64,000 nt of DNA from Meridianimarinicoccus aquatilis (GTDB lineage Bacteria > Pseudomonadota > Alphaproteobacteria > Rhodobacterales > Rhodobacteraceae). The notes below the pieces were generated by a model that ran no database searches, was not told the DNA's origin, and saw nothing but the letters and a program-made list of their open reading frames with translations. Below are positions 25,940-34,823 of this stretch, piece by piece. Position 1 is the first letter of the stretch; every line of letters begins with the position of its first letter. The position numbers were made by a program, and so were the translations under genes. The stretch covers positions 1-64,000 of the forward strand of contig NZ_SMZO01000015.1 in the NCBI RefSeq assembly GCF_004358675.1, written 5' to 3'.

Positions 25940-26289
25940 CAGGCAAAGACGCCCGCATCGACCGCATCGATGTATTCCAGAACCTGCTGTGCTTTGCCTT
26001 CCTGCACGAGTTGCATGGCAGTCCGGCCATCAAAACCGGGCAGTGGCTCTGACCGGTACCACGCATAGGCCATCAGTTCCGATCCAAAACGCGGTTCGAC
26101 TTTGTTCAGCACCTCTACCAGTTCGCGCAGGCGGCGCTGTGTCTTGTCCGAACTTATGCGGGCTCGCCTCTGTAACGCGTCTTTGCCCAAACCCACGGTC
26201 AATGCGATTTCCTCAGCCGAAGTGCGCAACGCTGCGGCGATCTTGCGCGGTTCGAACTGCCCAGCTTCGGCAAAGCTCGTGATCTGCAT
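25939..26289 (-). CDS. Xre/MbcA/ParS-type antitoxin for the RES toxin
   Basis: A 116-residue antitoxin. The N-terminal half is an Xre-like helix-turn-helix (RKIAAALRTSAEEIALTVGL). The C-terminal half is the MbcA/ParS toxin-binding domain (RLRELVEVLNKVEPRFGSE, YAWYRSEPLPGFDGRTAMQL, GKAQQVLEYIDAVDAGVFA). It is translationally coupled to the RES toxin gene. In known pairs the antitoxin covers the toxin active site and represses the shared promoter, here expected in the bases just above 26289. Confidence 0.87.
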   Translation of the reverse strand: MQITSFAEAGQFEPRKIAAALRTSAEEIALTVGLGKDALQRRARISSDKTQRRLRELVEVLNKVEPRFGSELMAYAWYRSEPLPGFDGRTAMQLVQEGKAQQVLEYIDAVDAGVFA

Positions 26290-26431
26290 GATCTATGATC
26301 CTCCAGTGATACTGACGATATATAGCGTCAACAATGCTGATTTTCAAGTTGTCAGGGGGTGCTGTGCCTTCGTTTCCCATGCGGCACGGTAAAGTTAGTG
26401 CATGGCCTGCGTTGCTGTGGGATAGGGCCGC

Positions 26432-27021
26432 ATGATCAAAACGAGCATCTCACCGCTCTATCACCGCCTTCGATTTCCACCTGACGTGATCGCTCAGGCG
26501 GTCTGGTCGTAGTTCATGTGTCCGCTCAGTTTGCTGACAAGTGGCATCTCGATAAGGTCGTGATCACGATGAGTGGCAAGAAACACTGGCTGTCGCGCGC
26601 TGTCGATCAGGACGGTTTTGTTTTGGATGTTCTGGTGCAAAGCCGTCGCAAAACGGTGGCAGCAAAGCGCCTGATGCGAAACCTTCTGAAGCGACAGGGA
26701 TCGGCGCCACGCGTGATGATCACCGATAAACCGCGTTCATGCGGAGCGGCGAAACGAGAGGTCATGCCCGGTGTCAAACATCGGTCGCACAAGGGGCTAA
26801 ACAACCGCTCCGAGACTTCTCACCAGCGGACACGGCACCGATAACGAGGAATGAAGAGATTCAAATCGCCTGATCATTTGCAGCGATTTTCATCCATCCA
26901 CGAACCGATCGCCAACCTGTTACACCTACCGCGCCACGAAATGCCACGCACCGACTTCCGCGAAATGAGATCGCTGGCCATGCCGATTTGGCGCGAAATC
27001 GCTCAAGTTGAAGGGGCGTAA
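26432..27021 (+). pseudogene. Decayed IS6-family transposase
   Basis: Three pieces of one IS6 (IS26-like) transposase lie in order but in different frames. From 26432: ISPLYHRLRFPPDVIAQAVW, then a stop. From about 26518: DKWHLDKVVITMSGKKHWLS, AVDQDGFVLDVLVQSRRKTVAAKRLM and VMITDKPRS, with the first catalytic Asp. From 26851: MKRFKSPDHLQRFSSIHEPI, the C-terminal tail. Roughly 50 residues between pieces one and two are missing. Clear terminal repeats are not seen. It is a dead remnant next to the RES/Xre pair and upstream of the biosynthetic cluster. Confidence 0.85.
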
Positions 27022-27354
27022 GGCCGCGCTCACTGAATTTCTCTGGCCAACGACATTTGACTTTTCGGTGCCCAACAGCGCCGTTCAAACTGAAAAACGC
27101 AGGTATCTCTAAACACTGTGCACCGCACGAACCTTGGTGGGTCAGGAAGCCGAAATCCCGTGCCTTCGACTTCCTCGGACAGGATGTGAGTCATAGTCGC
27201 TCCGCACAAGTGGAAGATCCGTTCTTGCCATTCCGGATAACGGGTTGCATACTTTCTGAGGGATCTGAAGTGTGTGAGCTTGATGCGCCCCGCAAGCCTC
27301 TATCTGCTGGAAATGACAGGCATTCCGATAGATCCAGTGTCCTGAGGAAGAGCT
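27022..27354. other. Upstream region of the biosynthetic cluster
   Basis: 333 bases without a convincing gene between the IS6 remnant and the radical SAM gene. It should hold the promoter for the operon that starts at 27355, but I cannot point to a clear -35/-10 pair. Only the ribosome site GAGGAAG, 6 bases before the GTG start at 27355, is distinct. Confidence 0.4.
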
Positions 27355-28875
27355 GTGAAAATATACATCATCGCGCCCGCTGTGGCCTACGAGGCTGATA
27401 CCTTGGTGACGGACGCGGTTCTCAACATTGAAGGGCGCTTCGCGGTCATGGCTTCAGCGGCGGTTACCACGGTGGCGGCGCTTTTCAGCGGTGCGTTTGA
27501 ACTCAAGCTTTGCGATGAACAGATCGAAGACGTGGATTTCGACGATCCATCAGACATCGTCGCGATCAGTATCAACGTGGCTCAGGCACAGCGCGGGATC
27601 GAGATCGCGCGCGCGTTCAGGGAACGGGGAAAAACGGTCATTCTTGGCGGTCCGCACGTGTCGCTCTCACCCGAAACCTTTGAAGGGATGGCGGATTGCA
27701 TGGTGATCGGCGAATTCGAGACAATCGCCGCCGAAGTGACGCGGGATCTTGTGGATGGCAAGCTAAAGCCACGATACCAAGGTACCCAAGCCGATCTCGC
27801 CGAGGCGCCGATTCCTCGTTGGGACCTTTATCCCAATGATCGCGCGGTCACAGGAGTCATCCAGACAAGCCGCGGCTGTCCGTTCGAGTGCAATTTCTGC
27901 GACGTCATCCAGTATCTGGGCCGCAAGCAGCGCCACAAACCCGTCCCGAAGGTCGTTGAGGAAGCTCAGGTCCTCTATGATCACGGCTACCGGACGATAA
28001 GCCTTTCCGACGATAATTTTACGGTCAACCGCAAGAAGTCGCGCGCCCTGCTGGAGGGACTGGCAGCGTGGAACGGTCGCGACGGACGGCAGCCCGTCCA
28101 ATTTTCGACACAGGCGTCCATCGATTTGGCGCGAGACGGCGAACTTGTCGCGATGTGCAGCGAAGCGGGGCTGCGCGAGATTTTTGTTGGCATCGAAACC
28201 AGCGACGAAGCCGCCCTGGTCGAGTCTCAGAAGCGCCAGAACCTTCGTCGCGATCTTGTCGCCGACGCTTCCGCCATCGTGTCCGGCGGTGTGGTCCTCC
28301 TGTCCGGGATGATGGTTGGTTTCGACAGCGACGGACTGGACTGCTTTGAGCGGCAACTGGCTTTTGGCATGGCGCTTCCGGTCGTGAATATCCGCGTCAC
28401 GGTTCTGGTTGCGCCGGTCGCGACCCCGCTGTTTGACCAGATGCGTCACGATGGCCGTCTGGTGGGTGACGGGAAAATGGCACTCCTTCCTGGCGCGGGT
28501 CTTTTGACAAACATCATACCGAAGAACATGACGCGCCAGCAACTTGCCGAAGGCGCACGATGGCTTGTATGCGAGCTTTATGATCCCGACAATGCCATCA
28601 GCAGGTTCGAACGCGTGGCATCGATCCTCAAGGCACCTGCGGAACACCTTGTTCCGACAAGCGGCAAAGCGGCGCTTGGTACGGGATCTGCCGGAATTCT
28701 GACCCTGATCCGCGAAAGCGCGCGCGACCCGGGCGCGGGCCGTGTGATCGAGGCGGTCAGTGAATTGTCGAAGAAGCGGCCCGAAATCTCGCGCGATCTG
28801 ACGAACATGCTGGCGATGTACCTGAATACCTACCGATCAATAGAAAGAGCGGGTCAGAGCGAACAAGTGTTGTAG
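27355..28875 (+). CDS. Radical SAM enzyme with B12-binding-type N-terminal domain (DUF4070-like C-terminus)
   Basis: A 506-residue radical S-adenosylmethionine enzyme. Residues 1-140 have the cobalamin-binding fold pattern (GKTVILGGPHVSLSPETFE near 92-110) without an obvious DxHxxG histidine. The iron-sulfur motif is C175-PFE-C179-NF-C182. SAM-domain motifs follow: SLSDDNFTVNRKKSRALLEG, LREIFVGIETSDEAALVESQ and SGMMVGFDSD. The C-terminal part resembles the DUF4070 group that includes hopanoid-modifying enzymes. It starts with GTG at 27355 behind GAGGAAG. As the first gene of the acyl-modifying cluster it could methylate or rearrange an unactivated carbon on a lipid. The reaction is unknown. 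Confidence 0.83.
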   Translation: MKIYIIAPAVAYEADTLVTDAVLNIEGRFAVMASAAVTTVAALFSGAFELKLCDEQIEDVDFDDPSDIVAISINVAQAQRGIEIARAFRERGKTVILGGPHVSLSPETFEGMADCMVIGEFETIAAEVTRDLVDGKLKPRYQGTQADLAEAPIPRWDLYPNDRAVTGVIQTSRGCPFECNFCDVIQYLGRKQRHKPVPKVVEEAQVLYDHGYRTISLSDDNFTVNRKKSRALLEGLAAWNGRDGRQPVQFSTQASIDLARDGELVAMCSEAGLREIFVGIETSDEAALVESQKRQNLRRDLVADASAIVSGGVVLLSGMMVGFDSDGLDCFERQLAFGMALPVVNIRVTVLVAPVATPLFDQMRHDGRLVGDGKMALLPGAGLLTNIIPKNMTRQQLAEGARWLVCELYDPDNAISRFERVASILKAPAEHLVPTSGKAALGTGSAGILTLIRESARDPGAGRVIEAVSELSKKRPEISRDLTNMLAMYLNTYRSIERAGQSEQVL

Positions 28876-28924
28876 TTTTGTCTATGCCGCGCGAGGTATC
28901 AGCGGCCCGGAAAGGTGATCGGAT

Positions 28925-30646
28925 TTGCCATTGGAACAATTGCCTGCGTTGAGACAAATTCGACCTAACCCGGTCGGAGGAACGCTCAAGCACGATTTGG
29001 AGCATGTCTTGTCTTTGCGCCGGGATACTCCCGTCGTGACGGTTCTGGATCGGCGGGGCCGGGCCACGACGTTGACGGGCAAGGACCTGCAGGACCGTGT
29101 CGATCAGACCCTCCAGCTTTGGCGCAACCACATCGGCCCCGGCCCGCATGTCCTTGTTGCGGCCCTGCCAGCGGGCGAAGATTTTGTGGTGTCGCTCGTT
29201 GCGTCGCTTATCGGTGAAGGAACCATTGTGCCGGTCGCGCTGCCTCGCAAGACTGATCCACCGGGACGACTCGAAAACATAGCACGAACCTGCGGAGCCA
29301 CCGCAGTGCTGTGCACAAGCCACAGCCGTTCCGCCGTCGAAGCGCAACTGGCCGACCACAGCGGGCTGACCGCGTGCTCTGTACTCGCGATAGATGCTCC
29401 TGAAGTTGCCAGGACGACCACGGCATACATCCCCGGTGCACCGGCGTATCCGGTTATCCAGCACACGTCCGGTTCAACATCGCGCCCAAAGGCGGTTCCG
29501 ATCTCGGCGCAGCAGATCCGGGAGAACTGCAGCTTGATCCAATCCCTCTGGGGCATGGGGTCGGATACGGTGCTGGTCAACTGGTTGCCGCACTATCATG
29601 ACATGGGGCTGATGGGGTGCATCATTTACCCGCTTCTCAGCGCAGCACATTCGGTGCAGATGAGCCCATTCGACATGATCCGGCGGCCGGCTTCGTGGCT
29701 CGAAGCGATTTCGACGCACAGGGGAACGCTGAGCGGTGGGCCGACTTTCGCCTTTATGGAATGTCTCGAAAGGATCTCTGACGCCGAGGCGCGCGACCTC
29801 GACCTGAGTTCGTGGACAAGGGCATTTTGCGGTGCGGAACCGATCCCCAGCGGCTTGCTGGACCGCTTCCACGACCGTTTTGCCGCCAACGGCCTTGCTA
29901 GGGAGGCAGTATTCGCCTGCTATGGAATGGCCGAGTGCACCCTTTTCGCGGCGGGAGAACCAGGACTTCGCCCCGCGAACGACGACATCCCGGCACCTTT
30001 CAAGAACGTCGAGGGCTGTTTGCTTTCCGCCACAACGCGTGCCCTGATACGGATAGCCGATCCCGAAACGGGTGGTGAGAGGTCCGAGGGCGAAACTGGC
30101 GAGGTCTGGGTCAGGGGGGCGTCGCTTAGCGAGAGCTACCTTGGTGAGGATGACAGCGCCCAAAATGAATTCTTCACAGACGCTGACGGGACCACGTGGT
30201 TGCGCACCGGCGATCTTGGCGGGATCCATAATGGGCGCCTGTATGTCACGGGGCGCACGAAGGACATTATAATCGTCCGTGGGCGTAACGTCGCCTCCGC
30301 CGAGGTCGAATGGCTCGCTGCACGCGAGCATCGCGATCTCAACCCGTCGGCCGCAGCGGCCTTCGCCCTGGGGCCGGACGAAAATGGCGACGCGGACCTT
30401 TTCATCGAATTGCGCACAGGTGCTGCACCAATGGAAAATCCGGAGGCCGTCGCAGCGCGCATTCGCAAATCGCTCGCCGCCAGTTCCGGTGTCCAGCTTG
30501 AAACCATCAGTGTCTTGCGCCGGGGCACGCTTCCAAGAACCAGCAGTGGCAAGATCAGGCGCCAGCAGGTGATGAAGGACCGAGAGTCGCTTTTGCGTGA
30601 GGCGGTGTTTTTTGATCGCGCCGCCTTTGAGCGAGTAGCGCCATGA
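28925..30646 (+). CDS. Fatty acyl-AMP ligase (FAAL-type adenylating enzyme)
   Basis: A 573-residue adenylating enzyme that should activate a fatty acid as acyl-AMP and pass it to an acyl carrier protein. Motifs: IQHTSGSTSRPKAV (P-loop), LPHYHDMGLMGCI, CYGMAECTLFAAG, GEVWVRGASLSESYL, LRTGDLGG, GRTKDIIIVRGRNVASAEVE and the catalytic-lysine segment RTSSGKIRRQQV. The pattern around HYHDMGL and TKDIIIVRGRN is that of FAALs rather than acyl-CoA synthetases. TTG at 28925 follows AAGGTG and gives the start MPLEQLPALRQI. The stop overlaps the next gene as ATGA. An ACP is encoded two genes downstream, which fits. Confidence 0.87.
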   Translation: MPLEQLPALRQIRPNPVGGTLKHDLEHVLSLRRDTPVVTVLDRRGRATTLTGKDLQDRVDQTLQLWRNHIGPGPHVLVAALPAGEDFVVSLVASLIGEGTIVPVALPRKTDPPGRLENIARTCGATAVLCTSHSRSAVEAQLADHSGLTACSVLAIDAPEVARTTTAYIPGAPAYPVIQHTSGSTSRPKAVPISAQQIRENCSLIQSLWGMGSDTVLVNWLPHYHDMGLMGCIIYPLLSAAHSVQMSPFDMIRRPASWLEAISTHRGTLSGGPTFAFMECLERISDAEARDLDLSSWTRAFCGAEPIPSGLLDRFHDRFAANGLAREAVFACYGMAECTLFAAGEPGLRPANDDIPAPFKNVEGCLLSATTRALIRIADPETGGERSEGETGEVWVRGASLSESYLGEDDSAQNEFFTDADGTTWLRTGDLGGIHNGRLYVTGRTKDIIIVRGRNVASAEVEWLAAREHRDLNPSAAAAFALGPDENGDADLFIELRTGAAPMENPEAVAARIRKSLAASSGVQLETISVLRRGTLPRTSSGKIRRQQVMKDRESLLREAVFFDRAAFERVAP

Positions 30647-32820
30647 CACGCGGGATTTGGGCCGATAAGGCGGACTTCGTGACGGAGCCCGCTATGGCGG
30701 CGGCGGTTCTACGGGGTTTGGATCTTCCGCGCATTGACAGCTATCTTGACGAGGTCGCGCGGCGCGGCGACATTGATCTTGACGCGCTGCGCCGGTTGTC
30801 TGCCAACACGCTGGTATCCATGTCGGGTGCCGATCATCTGCGGACCCGCAAAGTCATTGCCCCATTCTTCAGCAGATCGGGACTTCGTCCATGGTTGGAC
30901 GGGATATCCCAAAGTTGCCTAACCGCCTGCGACGGTCTTGCCAACGCATCCGATCCGGATCTCGTGCGCGATTTCACGTTGCCACTTTTCCTAGCGGTAA
31001 TGCCAGAAATCCTTGGTCTGCATTTGCCACCGACGCGCGAAGCATTCGAGGCTGTCGAGACAGCACAGCGCCTGACCGAACCCTATCTTTCGGTGACTAC
31101 GCTGAAGGCATTGAACGCGGCGGCCGCGTCCCTTGTCGCGACCTGTGCCGTCGAGTGCGATGCGCGGAAAGCGGCAGGCGCACCGACACTTCTGGAATTC
31201 ATGCGCGCGCGGCGAGACGAGTTGCCCGCCGACCTCGACCCCGAGTATTTCGTGGTTGGCCTTCTGGTTGGATCGAATTCAGCCACACAATCGCTTGCCT
31301 TTGCGCTGCACGGGTTGCTGAGCGGCCCCGTATCCTGGTGGCACGAAGCGGCTGAATCGGGGTGGGCACTGGAAAACAGCGGCGAGTTGCTGGGCCACTA
31401 TCAATCGACCCGAACCCTTGTTCGTGTCGCCGGGCAAAACACCGAAATTGAAGGCTGCCCGTTCCGCGAGGGCCAGCACACCATCATCGATATCGTGGCG
31501 GTGAATTCCAAACTGCGCCAGAAGCATAACCAGCGCGATGCGCACATGAGTTTCGGTAGCGGCCCGCACAAATGCCCCGGGCTGTTCCTGAGTGAACTCC
31601 TTTTTGAAAGCGCAGTTCCCGTTCTGGCGCGCCGGTTTCCAAATCTTACACTGAAACCCGACGAATGCCGCTTTGTCGTCACGCCCATGATGCAGGCGCC
31701 GACCGCGCTGCCCTGTGATCTTGGCAAAACCTCGCGGCGTATTTCGCAGCGTTTGTGCGATATACGGGATATGAACACCGCCCGTGGCATCCTTTCTGCG
31801 CAAGATGCCTTTCGTACGCCCCCGATGGAAAGTCACTTGAGGGCTTTGGCGCAGGCCAGCGACCGTGACCTCGGCCCGGCGATCCATATCGCGCGAAACG
31901 CGATGTTCTTCATGGAGGGCGACCGCCACGTCGCACTGCGTGATGCCCTTCAGGGTCTGCTTGGCGCATCGTCGATCAGTAAATGGACACCGGTGATTGA
32001 CCGGTTAGTCACAGGCCTTCTCGATAGTCTGGCGAACCGGCGACGCGTGGATTTAGTGCGAGATTTTTCGGATCCATTGCGTGAAAAGGCAATGATGCGG
32101 ATATTGGGTATTTCCTGTGGCGATATGGATCGGTTCACCGTGATCGCTCCGCGATTTCAGGAGGTGCTGGAACCGTGGCTGTCGTTTCGGGATCTGCAGA
32201 ACGTGCAGTCGGTCTTTGCGGAGGCACTGTCCTTCATGACAGTTCCCGACAATGGCCAAGATATGCCGTCGGTCTTGGAAAGCCTACTCGCTGATCCGCC
32301 CGAAGGATTTGATGAGAATGACCTGAAAGCCGTCGTTCTTGTACTCTACGGTGCGAGCTTCAACCTGTCGCACACGCTTTCGAATGCACTGAAATGGGTG
32401 CTAAACTGCCCACCGGAAGTTCGTGCAATGGCCGCCGATCTGGATTGGTTAGGTGCCAATCTCGAGGATCTGATCGCACGCTGCAGCGCCCCGAAATTCA
32501 TATACCGCGTGGCCGGTGAAGCGACGCAGGCCGGGCCACTGAAACTCAACAGGGGTGACACGGCACGTCTGAACCTACGCGTGTTGAACCGCCAGACGAA
32601 GGATGGCAGGGGCCATGTGTCGTTCGGTCAGGGACTGCACCGGTGCATGGGCGCCGCCGTCTCGCGCCATGTCATAAAACACGCCATACCGGCTCTTTTC
32701 CAACGCTTCCCTGACCTGGAACCGGTTGCCCAAATGCATCTTTATCACCCGATGTCGCAGACAGTGGCGCTTGCCACGCTGCCCTGCGACACTTTCAAGG
32801 AAAAGGCACAGCATGTCTGA
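30643..32820 (+). CDS. Tandem double cytochrome P450 in one polypeptide
   Basis: One 725-residue protein contains two P450 modules joined head to tail, about 1-365 and 375-725, each shorter than a usual 400-residue bacterial P450. Each has a full heme-ligand loop: FGSGPHKCPG with C311 and FGQGLHRCMG with C668. Each keeps the later Arg-x-Ala segment (TRTLVRVA; FIYRVA). The K-helix ExxR is abnormal in both: E248-LLG in module one, E608-DLIA in module two. The I-helix oxygen-handling Thr is Ser213 in the first and Phe573 in the second. There is no frameshift or stop at the junction. It overlaps the FAAL gene by 4 bases and the ACP gene by 8, so a carrier-bound acyl substrate is likely. Confidence 0.85.
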   Translation: MTRGIWADKADFVTEPAMAAAVLRGLDLPRIDSYLDEVARRGDIDLDALRRLSANTLVSMSGADHLRTRKVIAPFFSRSGLRPWLDGISQSCLTACDGLANASDPDLVRDFTLPLFLAVMPEILGLHLPPTREAFEAVETAQRLTEPYLSVTTLKALNAAAASLVATCAVECDARKAAGAPTLLEFMRARRDELPADLDPEYFVVGLLVGSNSATQSLAFALHGLLSGPVSWWHEAAESGWALENSGELLGHYQSTRTLVRVAGQNTEIEGCPFREGQHTIIDIVAVNSKLRQKHNQRDAHMSFGSGPHKCPGLFLSELLFESAVPVLARRFPNLTLKPDECRFVVTPMMQAPTALPCDLGKTSRRISQRLCDIRDMNTARGILSAQDAFRTPPMESHLRALAQASDRDLGPAIHIARNAMFFMEGDRHVALRDALQGLLGASSISKWTPVIDRLVTGLLDSLANRRRVDLVRDFSDPLREKAMMRILGISCGDMDRFTVIAPRFQEVLEPWLSFRDLQNVQSVFAEALSFMTVPDNGQDMPSVLESLLADPPEGFDENDLKAVVLVLYGASFNLSHTLSNALKWVLNCPPEVRAMAADLDWLGANLEDLIARCSAPKFIYRVAGEATQAGPLKLNRGDTARLNLRVLNRQTKDGRGHVSFGQGLHRCMGAAVSRHVIKHAIPALFQRFPDLEPVAQMHLYHPMSQTVALATLPCDTFKEKAQHV

Positions 32821-33064
32821 CGTCAACGAAACCGCTCTGTTCTCGTTCCTTCGCGAGCAGATCGCCCAACGCACCCGGTCAGCACCCGAAACGATCAGCG
32901 AAGACATGACACTGTCGGACATTGGACTGCAATCCATCGACGCGGTTCTGGTGTGCGGCGAAGTCGAGGACCGGTTCAATGTGGAGATTGATCCAGCCGA
33001 AATCTTCGAACATGACTCGCTTCGCGAGTTTGCCCAGTCGGTCCTGTCTCGCATGGCTGGCTGA
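32813..33064 (+). CDS. Acyl carrier protein
   Basis: An 83-residue carrier protein. The phosphopantetheine attachment serine is S41 in SDIGLQSIDAVLV; the usual DSL is QSI here, as in some specialised carriers. The flanking helices (FSFLREQIAQRT; CGEVEDRFNVEIDPAEIFEH; LREFAQSVLSRM) match the ACP fold. The ATG at 32813 lies inside the end of the P450 gene (8-base overlap), and its stop TGA overlaps the next ATG by one base, so it is translated as part of the operon. It most likely carries the acyl group loaded by the upstream acyl-AMP ligase. Confidence 0.9.
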   Translation: MSDVNETALFSFLREQIAQRTRSAPETISEDMTLSDIGLQSIDAVLVCGEVEDRFNVEIDPAEIFEHDSLREFAQSVLSRMAG

Positions 33065-34749
33065 TGGCGCTTTACCATTTGGGACTATCCACATCGGGCC
33101 ACGACCCGGCGCTGGCGCTTGTTGATGCGCAGGGCAGACTCGTCTTTGCCGAGGCAACCGAACGGTTCTTGCAGGACAAGCGCGCCTGGGGGATTGCGCC
33201 GGACCACGTCAATCACCTTCTCTCTGCGCTCCAGCAGGTCGGTTTCGACCTTGCTTCTGACACCCTGACAGTTGCGACAACTTGGAAGAAGGCCAAGGCG
33301 GAACTTCCAGTGCAGATCACGGGCGATCTGTTGCCGGCCTCTGACGCGCTTTGGTTGCGCGAGTTGCAGGCCGGTTTGCACGCGCGTGCAGGTGCGTCGC
33401 TTCTCAGGTTAGGGCTTGCCCGGGACATGCCAGAGGTGCGCCGTTACGACCACCACCTGTGCCACGCCATAACGGCCTGTGGATTTGCCCCCGCGCAATC
33501 GGCCGCCTGCCTGATCATAGACGGCGAGGGCGAAGCAGGGGCGGTATCGTTCTATAACCTGCGCGACCGCAGGCTGACACGTCAGTGGCGGTCTTGGGGG
33601 CCGGGCAGCCTTGGGACCCTCTACGCATGGCTCACCCAGCTTTGCGGCTTTGATTGGCGGCTTGGCGAGGAATGGAAGGTCATGGGACTTGCTGCCTATG
33701 GCACGGTCCAGCCGCAGATCCGCGACTTGCTACTATCGCTGCTCACGGCCGAGAACGGGCGACTTCGCTTTGCCGACCGTGACAGGCTGCTTGAAATTGC
33801 AGGTAAAATATCGGTTTTCGCACGGTCCGGGGATGCCCCTTTGATGGATGCGGCGGACTTGGCCGCCAGCGGGCAGGCCGCCTACGCGGCCTTGGCTGAT
33901 CGGATACTCGACACATGCAACGAAGGTTCGGAGGGGAACCTGATCCTCGGCGGCGGTTGCGCGCTGAACTCTTCGTACAACGGTACCATCGTCGGGCACA
34001 CCAAGTTTGAACGTCTGTTTGTTCCGCCCGCCCCGGCGGACGATGGGAATGCGGTCGGCGCAGCTTTGCTCAGTTGGATGCAGACAACGGGCATCGACAA
34101 GGTGCCGGTTCTGCCTGCAGTGCCGTACTTGGGGTCGGCTGCTTCGGCCTCAAGCGTGGCGAAAATAGGCAACATGCACGGGCTGGCACAGGTTTCCGAT
34201 ATTTCCGGGACCAGCGAAACGCGGGTTGCGCAACTGCTCGCGCAAGGCAAAATTATCGGCGTTATGCGTGGGAGGGCAGAGTTCGGGCCCCGTGCCCTCG
34301 GCAACAGGTCGATCCTTGCCGACCCGCGCGCTCCTGACATGAAAGACCGGATCAACCGTCTGGTCAAAGGCCGCGAGCCATACCGTCCTTTTGCGCCAGT
34401 CCTGTGTGTCGAGGACGTCGGCGATTGGTTCGAGAACGCGCAGCCGTCACCCTACATGTCGATCACGCTGCGGTGGCGACGAGATCGCGCACTGCTCGTG
34501 CCCGCAGTCGTTCATCAGGACGGCACCGGGCGCCTTCAGACGGTCGACACGGAAACGACCCCTTGGATGCACGGCCTCGTGCGGGCGTTTGAACAGGAAA
34601 CCGGGGTTCCCGTCATTCTCAACACCAGCTTCAACATCATGGGAAGTCCCATGGTTCATAAGGTCGAAGATGCCCTTGCGGCCTTTGCGACCACCGGACT
34701 TGATGCGCTCGTCATTGAGGACATGCTGATCGAGAAATATAAAGCGTAG
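33064..34749 (+). CDS. Carbamoyltransferase (NodU/CmcH family)
   Basis: A 561-residue enzyme of the family that transfers a carbamoyl group from carbamoyl phosphate via carbamoyl-AMP onto a hydroxyl of a natural product. The N-terminal Kae1-like domain has LSTSGHDPALALVD, the metal-binding YDHHLCHA and IDGEGEAGAVSFY, plus LGGGCALNSSYNG. The C-terminal carbamoyltransferase domain has RAEFGPRALGNRSILADP and KGREPYRPFAPVL, then LNTSFNIMGSPMVH. Length is normal. It overlaps the ACP stop by one base. This makes a carbamoylated final product likely. The acceptor is unknown. Confidence 0.9.
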   Translation: MALYHLGLSTSGHDPALALVDAQGRLVFAEATERFLQDKRAWGIAPDHVNHLLSALQQVGFDLASDTLTVATTWKKAKAELPVQITGDLLPASDALWLRELQAGLHARAGASLLRLGLARDMPEVRRYDHHLCHAITACGFAPAQSAACLIIDGEGEAGAVSFYNLRDRRLTRQWRSWGPGSLGTLYAWLTQLCGFDWRLGEEWKVMGLAAYGTVQPQIRDLLLSLLTAENGRLRFADRDRLLEIAGKISVFARSGDAPLMDAADLAASGQAAYAALADRILDTCNEGSEGNLILGGGCALNSSYNGTIVGHTKFERLFVPPAPADDGNAVGAALLSWMQTTGIDKVPVLPAVPYLGSAASASSVAKIGNMHGLAQVSDISGTSETRVAQLLAQGKIIGVMRGRAEFGPRALGNRSILADPRAPDMKDRINRLVKGREPYRPFAPVLCVEDVGDWFENAQPSPYMSITLRWRRDRALLVPAVVHQDGTGRLQTVDTETTPWMHGLVRAFEQETGVPVILNTSFNIMGSPMVHKVEDALAAFATTGLDALVIEDMLIEKYKA

Positions 34750-34823
34750 GGTTGGAACCTGTAATTGCCTGAACTTAGACAGACAATCAAGAAACGAAAA
34801 TTCTGGCAAACAGGCCGCAAGAT

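Noticed and set aside
27763-28647. Minus-strand open frame of 294 codons
   Set aside because: Antisense to the radical SAM gene, which carries the CxxxCxxC motif in the right place; composition is shadow-like.
29474-30649. Long minus-strand open frame
   Set aside because: Antisense shadow of the acyl-AMP ligase gene caused by high GC at third positions; no motifs.
32813-34749. Nodulation (Nod factor) cluster because of the NodU-like gene
   Set aside because: No nodABC-type genes are present; NodU-family carbamoyltransferases are widespread in other pathways.
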